Under the pieces are notes generated by a model. That model worked only from the letters and a program-made list of their open reading frames with translations, was not told where the DNA came from and ran no database searches. A program made the position numbers and the translations under genes. Below are positions 9,625-17,646 of a stretch of DNA of 64,000 nucleotides, piece after piece. Source of the stretch: Taibaiella soli (GTDB lineage Bacteria; Bacteroidota; Bacteroidia; Chitinophagales; Chitinophagaceae); contig NZ_QKTW01000009.1 in the NCBI RefSeq assembly GCF_003236175.1, positions 124,001-188,000 on the forward strand, read 5' to 3'. Numbering within the stretch: the first letter of the stretch is position 1; every line of letters starts with the position of its first letter.

Positions 9625-10908
9625 ATGAAGCGCTTAAAGTTACTGGCATTGTTGCTGATGGGAAGTACTGTATTGACTTTCGCATCACAGAAAAGAAAAG
9701 TATTGTTGATCGGTATTGATGGTACGCGCGCAGATGCGTTGCAAGCTGCAAATACACCGAACATTGATTCTTTGATCGCTACCGGTGCTTACACATTCGA
9801 CTCATGGCATACTGGTATTACAGTGTCGGGTCCATCATGGTCTACCATTTTTACTGGTGTGAACTATATGAAACATGGTGTAACGGATAACTCTTATTCT
9901 GGCAGTCACTTTGATCAGTACAATGAGTTTCCGAAGCTGGCAAAAGAATACAAGCCAAATTTGTATGCGGCGGAAGTGATCGAATGGTCACCGTTGGTAG
10001 ACAATGTTCCGAATCAATACGACGGCTATAATTCGCGCATTAAAGTTCCGGACGGCGGTACCACACCAACGGGAAGTGTAGCTGTAACGCAGTTGCTGAA
10101 TTCAAACATGGATGTACTCACTGTTTATTTTGATGCAGTCGATCTCGCTGGTCACTCCAATGGTTTCAGTCCAAACAATCCATCTTATATCTCTGCGATT
10201 CAAGCGGTAGATGCACAAATCGGCAATATCATCACAGCGCTGCATAGCCGTCCGAATTATGCAAACGAAGACTGGTTGGTATTGATCACAACTGATCACG
10301 GCGGTCTGGGTACCGGTCACGGTGGTAACTCAAATGACGAACGCCATATCTGGTGGATCGGAAGCGGTAATCATGTAATCCACAAACAACTTTTTGGCGC
10401 AGATCCTGGAACATACCGTATCGTTCCTCCGGGTGTTGATACAGCTATTCTGAAACACACACCGGTTCAGGCAGATATCGCTGTAACAGCATTGCACCAC
10501 CTGATCTACGACGAAAATGTTCGTCCTGATACAGTAACGCGCTGGGCACTGGATGGTAAATCATTGCTGGATTCAATTCACGTAGAAACCGTCGATACAA
10601 CTGGTAACGACACGACATCGACACCTATTGATCCAACAGCAGTAGGTAATGTAGCCTCTCAGGAACTGAATGTGAAAGTGTATCCAAATCCATCTACAGG
10701 TTTGTTCACATTCTGGTTCGATCCAAATCACCAAAAGGTTTCTTACAGCGTGTTTAATACAAATGGCATGTTGATTCGTCGCGAAGAGGATGTGCAGATG
10801 GGTTATAAACTCAACGTAGATCTGTCGGCACAGGAGAGCGGTATGTATATCATCCGTATTCAGGCTGGCGCGAAGGTGATGGACAATAAGGTGATTATTG
10901 CGCATTAA
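9625..10908 (+). CDS. Alkaline-phosphatase-superfamily phosphodiesterase/phosphatase with T9SS sorting domain
   Basis: 427 residues from the ATG at 9625; a longer frame reaches back into the receptor gene but lacks a signal peptide, while this start gives one (1-20). The fold is type I phosphodiesterase/nucleotide pyrophosphatase (PF01663). Metal ligands fit Asp32 (IGIDG), Asp173 and His177 (DAVDLAGHS), Asp224 and His225 (TTDHGG) and His232. The nucleophile position holds Ser68 (VSGPSW), where many relatives have Thr. Residues about 350-427 are a type A sorting domain (VKVYPNPSTG), so the enzyme should be exported and surface-anchored or released. The superfamily includes phosphonoacetate hydrolase and phosphodiesterases. 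The likely job here is to free a phosphorylated or phosphonylated moiety outside the cell or in the periplasm. The true substrate cannot be read from sequence. Confidence 0.88.
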   Translation: MKRLKLLALLLMGSTVLTFASQKRKVLLIGIDGTRADALQAANTPNIDSLIATGAYTFDSWHTGITVSGPSWSTIFTGVNYMKHGVTDNSYSGSHFDQYNEFPKLAKEYKPNLYAAEVIEWSPLVDNVPNQYDGYNSRIKVPDGGTTPTGSVAVTQLLNSNMDVLTVYFDAVDLAGHSNGFSPNNPSYISAIQAVDAQIGNIITALHSRPNYANEDWLVLITTDHGGLGTGHGGNSNDERHIWWIGSGNHVIHKQLFGADPGTYRIVPPGVDTAILKHTPVQADIAVTALHHLIYDENVRPDTVTRWALDGKSLLDSIHVETVDTTGNDTTSTPIDPTAVGNVASQELNVKVYPNPSTGLFTFWFDPNHQKVSYSVFNTNGMLIRREEDVQMGYKLNVDLSAQESGMYIIRIQAGAKVMDNKVIIAH

Positions 10909-11052
10909 CGGTTTGTCGTTGATTGTTGACGGTTTCAGGAAATCGGAACTCAGTTATGCGTCGAATTCGTTTAGGACGACGAATGCATAAGCAATTCAGA
11001 CATCAGCTTAATACCTGATACTAATTACTTGATACTAAAAATAGAATTCAAT

Positions 11053-11112
11053 TCCGGCGCCTGTTCCATTTAAATGTAAAGCGATTCATAAACATGTAAC
11101 GCAGGCGCCCGG
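11053..11112 (+). promoter_or_regulatory. GC-rich hairpin in the leader of the phosphonatase-like gene
   Basis: Arms CCGGCGCCTG (11053-11062) and CAGGCGCCCGG (11102-11112) pair with one bulged C and continue weakly outwards. The 39-nt loop holds the palindrome CATTTAAATG. It ends directly before the first possible start (11115). It could be an mRNA structure affecting expression of the downstream three genes, or a dispersed palindromic element. Confidence 0.4.
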
Positions 11113-11147
11113 AAATGAGCATAGAATTTTTAAAACAAACAGGAGAT

Positions 11148-11831
11148 ATGTCTATCAAACTTGTAGTATTTGACATGGCGGGCACGACCGTAGAAGACAA
11201 TAACAGCGTGGCAGCAGTGCTGCAATATGCAATGAAGTCATTTGGTTATGACGCAAACATGGATGAGGTAAACAAAGTAATGGGTTACCCGAAACCAGTA
11301 GCTATTAAAGCTTTGCTGGAAATTTACGGAGAAAATAATGAAGCTGCTGACGATGCTAAAGTGACAGCAATACACGATGTGTTCGTGGGTAAAATGATGG
11401 AGCATTATAAGCAGAGCCCGATTATACGTGAAAAAGAAGGTGTGCGGGATACATTTATAAAACTGAAAGAACAAAACATCAAGATCGGTATTGATACAGG
11501 ATTTTCGCGTGATATCGCCGACGCAATTTTCGATCGTCTGGGTTGGAAAGAAGAAGGACTTTTTGATGTGAGTATTACCAGTGATGAAGTCGCTAATGGC
11601 CGTCCATATCCGGATATGATCTTCAAAGCAATGCAAATGACAGATGTCGCGGATGTAGCCAGTGTGGCCAAAGTTGGCGATACGGCTTCTGATATGCAGC
11701 AAGGTGCTGCGGCGGGTTGCAAATACGTAATCGGCGTTACTACTGGTTCTTATACTGCGGAAGAATTGCAAACGGAACCACATACACATCTCATCAATCA
11801 TCTTTATGAAGTAGTCGATATCGTTTCCTGA
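11148..11831 (+). CDS. Phosphonatase-like HAD-superfamily hydrolase (PhnX-like)
   Basis: 227 residues from the ATG at 11148, which matches the family N-terminus and is preceded by GGAGAT; an in-frame ATG at 11115 would add 11 residues. HAD motif I is VFDMAGTT with nucleophile Asp9; the acid motif is GDTASDMQQG near 185. The sequence matches the phosphonatase-like subfamily (TIGR03351), which occurs beside FAD oxidoreductases of the TIGR03364 type, exactly the neighbour seen here. Classical phosphonatase cleaves phosphonoacetaldehyde to acetaldehyde and phosphate through a cap-domain Schiff-base lysine. I see PKPVAIK in the equivalent region but cannot assign that lysine, so C-P bond cleavage is likely, not proven. 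One base separates it from the transporter gene. Confidence 0.85.
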   Translation: MSIKLVVFDMAGTTVEDNNSVAAVLQYAMKSFGYDANMDEVNKVMGYPKPVAIKALLEIYGENNEAADDAKVTAIHDVFVGKMMEHYKQSPIIREKEGVRDTFIKLKEQNIKIGIDTGFSRDIADAIFDRLGWKEEGLFDVSITSDEVANGRPYPDMIFKAMQMTDVADVASVAKVGDTASDMQQGAAAGCKYVIGVTTGSYTAEELQTEPHTHLINHLYEVVDIVS

Positions 11832-11832
11832 T

Positions 11833-13152
11833 ATGAGCAAACTCAGTTCCGGTTTTTTACAAAGAACACTGGCGAAAAGCCATCCTGTATGGCTCACGAT
11901 TCTTGCAAGCATAGCCGCTTTTGGCACGTACTCCTGTATGTATGCTTTCCGTAAAGGATTTACTGCAGGAACATATTCGGGCGATCAGCTCTGGGGGGTC
12001 GACTATAAAGTATGGCTGGTGTTTGCGCAAGTGTTGGGGTATATGCTGAGTAAGTTCGCAGGCATTAAAATCATCTCTGAACTCAGAACTGGTCAACGTG
12101 CATCGAGGTTGTTTCTTCTGATAGGCATTTCATGGATAGCATTGCTAGGCTTTGCTGTTGTGCCCGCGCCGTTTAATATTCTTTGCTTATTTATTAATGG
12201 TTTTCCATTAGGAATGATCTGGGGTATTGTAGTGAGTTATCTGGAAGGACGCCGTGCAACTGAATTTATGGGTACGGTGATGGCTGTGAGTCTTATTTCT
12301 TCATCAGGGTTGGCAAAAACAGTGGGTAAGATACTCATGCTTTCCTGGAATGTTCCCGAAAACTGGATGCCATTTGCCGTGGGCGCTGTATTCGTTTTGC
12401 CGCTTGTACTTTTTGTGTTTTTGCTGGAACAAATTCCCCCACCGAATGAGGAAGATATTAAGCTGCGTGCTGTCCGTAAACCAATGACAAAGCAAGAGCG
12501 TAAATCCTTTGTTCGTGAATATTTGCCAGGTATTGTGTTGGTGGTTTCCGTCTATCTGCTGCTTACGATCATTCGTGATATCAGGGATAATTTCGAAGTA
12601 GAGCTTTGGACGGCATTGGGTTACGGTAAACAACCGACGATTTTTACGCGTACTGATTTGCCAATCGCATTCAGCGTACTGATTATTATGAGCCTGCTCA
12701 TATTGGTGCGCAATAATCTTAAAGCATTTACCCTCATTCATATTATGGTATTGTTAGGTTGTGCCATTGTAGGCATCAGTACTTGGCTTTATGATATACA
12801 TTGCATCAGCAGTATCGCCTGGATGTCGGCTGCAGGATTGGGTTTGTACATGGCGTATATTCCGTTCAACTGCATTTTCTTTGAACGTATGATTGCTACA
12901 TTTCGCATCGTCGGTAATATCGGCTTCGTAATGTATATCGCTGATTCGTTTGGTTATCTCGGAAGTGTGGGTGTACTTTTTATAAAGCAGTTTGCCCGGC
13001 TCAATATTTCATGGCTCGGTTTTTTTCACGCAGGGCTGATGATCTTATCTTTTACAGGATTCACTGTAGTACTGCTTTCGCTGATCTATTTCAGAACGAA
13101 GTACAACAAGAAAAACCTTTTTGAAAAAACAGTAAACAACGTGTATGCATAA
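11833..13152 (+). CDS. DUF5690 family MFS-type transporter
   Basis: 439 residues, with about 12 hydrophobic segments. The N-terminal FGTYSCMYAFRKGF is characteristic of the DUF5690 branch of major facilitator proteins, which resemble organophosphate:phosphate antiporters of the GlpT/UhpT type in this first helix. Coupled tightly on both sides: it starts one base after the HAD gene stop and its last 8 bp overlap the oxidoreductase start. It would move the substrate, or its phosphate-containing intermediate, across the inner membrane after TonB-dependent entry. Substrate inferred from neighbours only. Confidence 0.85.
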   Translation: MSKLSSGFLQRTLAKSHPVWLTILASIAAFGTYSCMYAFRKGFTAGTYSGDQLWGVDYKVWLVFAQVLGYMLSKFAGIKIISELRTGQRASRLFLLIGISWIALLGFAVVPAPFNILCLFINGFPLGMIWGIVVSYLEGRRATEFMGTVMAVSLISSSGLAKTVGKILMLSWNVPENWMPFAVGAVFVLPLVLFVFLLEQIPPPNEEDIKLRAVRKPMTKQERKSFVREYLPGIVLVVSVYLLLTIIRDIRDNFEVELWTALGYGKQPTIFTRTDLPIAFSVLIIMSLLILVRNNLKAFTLIHIMVLLGCAIVGISTWLYDIHCISSIAWMSAAGLGLYMAYIPFNCIFFERMIATFRIVGNIGFVMYIADSFGYLGSVGVLFIKQFARLNISWLGFFHAGLMILSFTGFTVVLLSLIYFRTKYNKKNLFEKTVNNVYA

Positions 13153-14263
13153 AACAGGAATAGTAATTGGGGCAGGCATTGTAGGTCTGGCAGCAGCAAG
13201 GGCCTTGGCCGTTCGTGGTTACAAAGTGCAGGTGTTTGAGCGCAGTGCAAAAGCAGTAGGCGCATCTGTGCGCAATTTTGGAATGATCTGGCCAATCGGG
13301 CAGAAGGTAAATGGATTGTATGATCGTGCTATGCTTTCACGCAGTATCTGGCAACAGATTTGTGAAGAGGCAAATATCTGGTATGATCCCTGTGGCTCAT
13401 TGCAGATGGCTTATCACGATGATGAGATGAATGTCATCTCTGAATTTGAAACTGCAAACCGTTCGCTTCGCGATTGCGCATTGCTTTCACCGGAAGCGAC
13501 GCTTGCTAAATCGTCCTTCGTAAATCCGGATGGTTTGAAAGGCTCATTGTGGAGTAGTTCCGAAATCATTGTAGATGCTCGTGAAGCAATCGCAAAGCTG
13601 CCGGATTATCTCAGCGAAAAATATGGAGTCGAGTTTCATTTTAATAAATTGGTTACTTCGGTTGAATATCCAGGAGTGAAGGTTGGTAGCGATGTGTATG
13701 AAGCAGATGAGATATTCGTTTGCAGCGGTCCGGATTTTGAGACATTGTATCCGGAATTATTTGCAACAGGTATTACCAAATGTAAACTACAAATGATGCG
13801 TTCTGCACCTTACAATCACGATATAGGTGCTGCACTTTGCGGTGGTATGACATTGGCACACTACGCTGCGTTTGAAGAATGTACTTCGTTGCCGGCGCTA
13901 AAAAAACGTATCCAGGAACAATATCCGGACTATGTGAAATACGGCATTCATGTGATGATTGCTCAAAACGGACTGAACGAATTAGTAATCGGTGATTCGC
14001 ATGAATACGGCAATACGCACGATCCGTTTGATAAGCATTTCATCAATAAAATGATTCTTGATTATCTCGCTACGTTTACCACATTTCCGGGAATGGAAAT
14101 TGCACAAACATGGCACGGTATTTATCCAAAGCTTGCAAAAGGAACAGAGATAATCATGACTCCTGAAGATGGCGTGACAGTGGTAAATGGCCTTGGTGGC
14201 GCAGGTATGACGCTTTCTTTCGGGTTGCTTGAACAATTAATCGCAAGCCGCGTTCCGGCTTAA
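13145..14263 (+). CDS. FAD-dependent amine oxidoreductase of the phosphonate-associated TIGR03364 family (PbfD-like)
   Basis: 372 residues of the DAO fold (PF01266). The Rossmann motif GAGIVGLAAARAL lies at about 8-20 and the conserved C-terminal FAD contact GLGGAGMTLSFG near 355. Members of this family sit next to PhnX-like hydrolases; characterised relatives oxidise (N-methyl-)2-aminoethylphosphonate to phosphonoacetaldehyde. With the HAD gene two positions upstream this gives a two-step route: amine oxidation to phosphonoacetaldehyde, then C-P cleavage to acetaldehyde and phosphate. The start overlaps the transporter gene by 8 bp (translational coupling). It is the last gene of the cluster, closed by a terminator at 14297. 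The exact amine substrate is inferred. Confidence 0.87.
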   Translation: MHKTGIVIGAGIVGLAAARALAVRGYKVQVFERSAKAVGASVRNFGMIWPIGQKVNGLYDRAMLSRSIWQQICEEANIWYDPCGSLQMAYHDDEMNVISEFETANRSLRDCALLSPEATLAKSSFVNPDGLKGSLWSSSEIIVDAREAIAKLPDYLSEKYGVEFHFNKLVTSVEYPGVKVGSDVYEADEIFVCSGPDFETLYPELFATGITKCKLQMMRSAPYNHDIGAALCGGMTLAHYAAFEECTSLPALKKRIQEQYPDYVKYGIHVMIAQNGLNELVIGDSHEYGNTHDPFDKHFINKMILDYLATFTTFPGMEIAQTWHGIYPKLAKGTEIIMTPEDGVTVVNGLGGAGMTLSFGLLEQLIASRVPA

Positions 14264-14296
14264 AAACTTTTTTATAAGAGAGGAAAAATGAGAAAA

Positions 14297-14324
14297 ACCT
14301 CCGGTGTCTACCGGAGGTTTTGTT
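14297..14324 (+). terminator. Rho-independent terminator of the phosphonate-type cluster
   Basis: ACCTCCGGT-GTCT-ACCGGAGGT is a perfect 9-bp stem with a tetraloop. Flanking A and T runs make it usable in both directions. Confidence 0.9.
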
Positions 14325-14695
14325 GTCTTTAATTTAAAAGTAAAAATTCAAAAGTAAAAATCAGCGATAATTGGTTCCCCGCAAAGATGCATAAGATGCA
14401 AAGGTCTGATGTTTTAGACAGTGGCACACCGTTTCGATAAAAATTTATTCGTAAAGTGAGAAGCTTATGCCTCTTTGCTTCTTTCCGTCTTTGCGGAAAA
14501 TAAACAGCATCACGGGCCAAAATCAGAAATCAGACATCCGCCGCCAGCGATCAGAAGACTATTGTAAGGAGAACGTCAAACCATTGTCACCAAAGAGTAG
14601 AACCACCATTTTCTTATTGCATTTCGGATACATAAATGGTAGGTTGCATATGCAATCAAACTTATGGTCAGCCCCACAAAACCCTAAAATTATTT
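14325..14695. other. Intergenic, no gene seen
   Basis: About 370 bp of low-information DNA between convergent genes, with fragments of simple decayed repeats (AAAAGTAAAAATTCAAAAGT, AATCAGAAATCAGACATC). The open frames here do not look like protein. Confidence 0.7.
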
Positions 14696-14730
14696 GCAGG
14701 TGAAATGCTTCATTTCACCTGCAATTTTTT
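14696..14730. terminator. 12-bp perfect hairpin next to the endonuclease gene end
   Basis: GCAGGTGAAATG-CTT-CATTTCACCTGC, with a T6 run on the + strand side and a weaker T-rich tract on the minus side. It lies a few bases past the stop of the minus-strand endonuclease gene and probably ends its transcript. Confidence 0.75.
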
Positions 14731-15811
14731 ATTGAACAGAAAGCTTCAAAGTTTCTAGGCGGTCTTTCATTTGTACTTTCAGCAAATACATGCCAGCGGC
14801 CCAGTTGCGGGTATCTACCTCGACAGAATTTTCACCTTTCACAACATCTTTATGGTATAATAGCTGTCCTTGCAGATTCAATACATCAACAGCGAGTACT
14901 TCATCTGGCGTTAGCTGTTGCCAGTTGATTGTTACCTGTTCGTGCGCAGGATTCGGATACAACGCAACCTGATTTCTGACTGCTTCAAAACTAGCTACAG
15001 AAAGCGAAGCGCAATTGCCATTCCCCCAGATACAATCAGCAAATTGCGGATAGTCAATAAACGGATTTCGGTTGCCTTGCAATGCATAGGCTGCATTGTT
15101 GCGTGCAATTTCTTTAGTGCTTACCGGATCCAGATGATGCCAGCTTAGCAGCATCTGAACTGCCCACGGTTGCAAAGTTGCTTTAGTGGCCATTTCCCAG
15201 TTGCTGAATTTATTGCTGTCAGCAAGGTAGCGCGTCACGATATAAAAATAGCTGCGGGCAATGTCTCCTTTAAACGAATCAATCGGTTCAAAGCAACTAC
15301 TCACCGGTGCTCCCAAATAAGTATTGTTGCCAATTTTGGTTCCGTTGGTAAATGTTTTGGTCGCTGTACCAACTATGCCGTATGGAAGATCTGCCCGTTG
15401 TCCGTTCACATAATAATCCGTTGGGTAAGCGATCCAGAGATCAGACTCCATTGGATAGTTGCTGCTGAATTTGCTTTGTGGCCAAACATGTTCGCGGTTA
15501 TAGCAGGAGTTTTCATGATTGGCGCCATTGCCGCATTGTTGCGTGCCCATAGTATATTCATAGGAAGGCGTACCGCCGGGAATATCAGAATATATGTCCC
15601 AAAGCTTGCCATTGGCCTTAGCATCTGTGCTGTAGTAAGCATTCCAGAGGCCCGGGGTATAAGAAAGTTGGGTATAACCCGCTGAAATAATGGAATGGAG
15701 TTGTAATTCCAGTGCATTGCCGGAAAGCCCGTAGGCGCTGTTGTAATAGCCGGAGGGCTGTGCTTGCGCAAAAAGAGGTAGCAAAAATAAGAGTGCGAAA
15801 AATCTGCTCAC
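14729..15811 (-). CDS. Secreted endonuclease I family nuclease with T9SS sorting domain
   Basis: About 360 residues from a GTG start at 15811. A longer frame to 15889 would place residues upstream of the promoter box at 15827-15834, whereas the GTG gives a clean signal peptide (FFALLFLLPLFAQAQ). The endonuclease I (PF04231) core shows the His-metal motif NREHVWPQS followed by ESDLWIAYPTD. The C-terminal about 80 residues are a type A sorting domain (VALYPNPAHE...GMYLLKV), so the enzyme should pass the T9SS and sit on the surface or be released. Probable role: digesting extracellular DNA or RNA for nutrients or phosphate. No operon partners. Confidence 0.9.
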   Translation of the reverse strand: MSRFFALLFLLPLFAQAQPSGYYNSAYGLSGNALELQLHSIISAGYTQLSYTPGLWNAYYSTDAKANGKLWDIYSDIPGGTPSYEYTMGTQQCGNGANHENSCYNREHVWPQSKFSSNYPMESDLWIAYPTDYYVNGQRADLPYGIVGTATKTFTNGTKIGNNTYLGAPVSSCFEPIDSFKGDIARSYFYIVTRYLADSNKFSNWEMATKATLQPWAVQMLLSWHHLDPVSTKEIARNNAAYALQGNRNPFIDYPQFADCIWGNGNCASLSVASFEAVRNQVALYPNPAHEQVTINWQQLTPDEVLAVDVLNLQGQLLYHKDVVKGENSVEVDTRNWAAGMYLLKVQMKDRLETLKLSVQ

Positions 15812-15826
15812 AGGTTCAATTTTTTG

Positions 15827-15834
15827 CAAAAGTA
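15827..15834 (-). promoter_or_regulatory. -7 box of the endonuclease I gene
   Basis: TACTTTTG on the minus strand matches TAnnTTTG. Transcription would begin near 15821, about 10 nt before the GTG at 15811, giving a very short leader and fixing the start. Confidence 0.6.
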
Positions 15835-15937
15835 GCGGATCAGAGAGGTGCAGGTCGCTGTTTGCCAACTGATAATAAAAACATAACACGACTGAGAAAA
15901 CCGTTGGCGTTGGCCCAAATCTTTAAATTAAAGACAT

Positions 15938-15945
15938 TACCTTTG
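15938..15945 (+). promoter_or_regulatory. -7 box of folD, placed for a leaderless or near-leaderless mRNA
   Basis: TACCTTTG, a perfect TAnnTTTG match, ends 4 bp before the folD ATG at 15950. The usual spacing puts the first transcribed base at or within a few bases of the start codon. Confidence 0.6.
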
Positions 15946-15949
15946 CGCC

Positions 15950-16831
15950 ATGCAAATTCTGGACGGTTTAGCAGTTTCTGCTCATATCAAAGAGCAATTG
16001 AAACAAGAAGTTTCTGATCTCAAAGCAAATGGCCGCAAAGCACCGCATCTGGCCGCAATTCTCGTGGGTAACAATCCGGCAAGCGAAGCGTACGTTGGTA
16101 ACAAAGTGAAAACCTGTGAAGAACTGGGTTTTGACTCTACTTTATTGCGTTTCGAGACTTCCATTACGGAAGAGGAATTGCTCAATGAAGTAAAGAAACT
16201 GAATGAAAATGAATCTGTTGACGGTATTCTGGTACAATTGCCTTTGCCAAAACATATTTCAGAAAATGCAGTGATCGATACCATTGCTCCTGAAAAGGAC
16301 GTAGACGGTTTCCATCCAATCTCTCAGGGCAAAATGGTGCTGGGTCAGCCTGGTTTTCTGCCGGCAACACCTTATGGCATTCTCCTGATGCTTGAACATT
16401 ATAACATCGACGTAACTGGTAAACATTGCGTAGTGATCGGTCGCAGCAATATCGTCGGTACGCCAATGTCTATTCTGATGAGCCGCAATGCTAATCCGGG
16501 CAATGCAACCGTTACCATGTGTCATAGCAAAACAAAAGACCTCAAGGCAATGACCCTGCAGGCTGACGTGATTGTTGCCGCTATCGGCCGTCCGCGTTTT
16601 GTTACTGCCGACATGGTTAAAGAAGGCGCAATCGTAATCGACGTAGGTATCAACCGCATCGACGATGCTACCCGCAAAAGCGGCAGCCGTCTCGTTGGTG
16701 ACGTAGATTACGACAACGTAGCTCCAAAATGTGCTTATATCACTCCGGTTCCCAAAGGCGTAGGCCCAATGACGATTTGTGGTTTGATGAAGAATACGCT
16801 GCTTGCCGCGAAAAATCGTTCTAATGCTTAA
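15950..16831 (+). CDS. folD: Bifunctional methylenetetrahydrofolate dehydrogenase/methenyltetrahydrofolate cyclohydrolase
   Basis: 293 residues, full family length. It interconverts 5,10-methylene-THF, methenyl-THF and 10-formyl-THF in the cytosol, using NADP. Signature stretches are [19 protein letters not shown] with the catalytic Lys, [12 protein letters not shown], the PATPYG loop, GRSNIVGTP for cofactor binding, and the C-terminal [12 protein letters not shown]. The ATG at 15950 is supported by the adjacent promoter box. It stands alone; the next gene is about 195 bp away. Confidence 0.98.
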   Translation: MQILDGLAVSAHIKEQLKQEVSDLKANGRKAPHLAAILVGNNPASEAYVGNKVKTCEELGFDSTLLRFETSITEEELLNEVKKLNENESVDGILVQLPLPKHISENAVIDTIAPEKDVDGFHPISQGKMVLGQPGFLPATPYGILLMLEHYNIDVTGKHCVVIGRSNIVGTPMSILMSRNANPGNATVTMCHSKTKDLKAMTLQADVIVAAIGRPRFVTADMVKEGAIVIDVGINRIDDATRKSGSRLVGDVDYDNVAPKCAYITPVPKGVGPMTICGLMKNTLLAAKNRSNA

Positions 16832-17026
16832 TGCCTAACGCCAAAAGCTTAAAACTTTTGTCCTTCGGCTTCGCTTAGGATGACTTGCGATGGACAAGCT
16901 TTCGGCTTTAAGCGTTGAGCTTTCAGCAATTTTTGACTTTTAACTTTTGACATTTCACTTGTCACCCTGAGCGGAGTCGAAGGGCGCAATTGACAACTCA
17001 CAATTGACAACTCACAATTCATAATT
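16832..17026. other. Intergenic with dispersed repeats
   Basis: It contains one reverse-oriented copy of the dispersed repeat (GTCACCCTGAGCGGAGTCGA, 16961-16980) and two tandem copies of a 14-bp unit (CAATTGACAACTCA) from 16989 leading into a TAATTTTG promoter-like box (17022-17029). No gene. Confidence 0.7.
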
Positions 17027-17644
17027 TTGAATACAGATACACATATCTACAGCTATCCCGTCATGGAGCATTTCTACACCCTCCAGGGAGAAGGCCGCTT
17101 CAGCGGCCAGGCAGCCTATTTCATCAGGCTGGCTGGTTGCGATGTAGGATGTGTCTGGTGTGATGTGAAAGAAAGCTGGGATACAGAAGGCCATCCGTTG
17201 TTTACCACAGAAGCAATTGTGACAGCGGCATCGGCGCATCCCGGCAGAATTGCCGTTATTACGGGAGGCGAGCCTGCTATGCATCAACTGCAACCCTTGA
17301 CAGATGCACTGCATGCGGCAGGATTTCGAGTGCATATTGAAACATCGGGTTCCAGCACGCTCAGTGGAGATCTGGATTGGATTACCTTATCCCCTAAGAA
17401 ATTTAAAGCACCTCTTGAAGAAAGCCTTCAGCAAGCCAACGAGCTGAAAGTTGTTGTATTTAATAAAACAGATTTTGCGTGGGCCGAGCAACATGCTAAA
17501 AATGTGCCCGAACACTGTATCTTGTACCTGCAGCCAGAATGGAGCAAGCGAGATCAGATGACACCGCTCATTATCGATTTTATACAGCAAAACCCACAAT
17601 GGCAACTTTCATTACAAACACATAAATATCTCAACATTCCTTAA
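17027..17644 (+). CDS. queE: 7-carboxy-7-deazaguanine synthase (radical SAM, queuosine pathway)
   Basis: 205 residues. QueE makes the ring-contracted CDG base from carboxytetrahydropterin in queuosine biosynthesis. It carries the compact radical-SAM cluster motif CDVGCVWC (Cys38, 42, 45), the substrate loop FYTLQGEG near 16-23 and the SAM motif TGGEP. Start is uncertain. The TTG at 17027 keeps YPVMEHF, which resembles the conserved N-terminus of relatives, but it overlaps a TAATTTTG box (17022-17029). The alternative is the ATG at 17063. Two bases separate the stop from uppP, so the two are probably cotranscribed. Confidence 0.93.
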   Translation: MNTDTHIYSYPVMEHFYTLQGEGRFSGQAAYFIRLAGCDVGCVWCDVKESWDTEGHPLFTTEAIVTAASAHPGRIAVITGGEPAMHQLQPLTDALHAAGFRVHIETSGSSTLSGDLDWITLSPKKFKAPLEESLQQANELKVVVFNKTDFAWAEQHAKNVPEHCILYLQPEWSKRDQMTPLIIDFIQQNPQWQLSLQTHKYLNIP

Positions 17645-17646
17645 TC

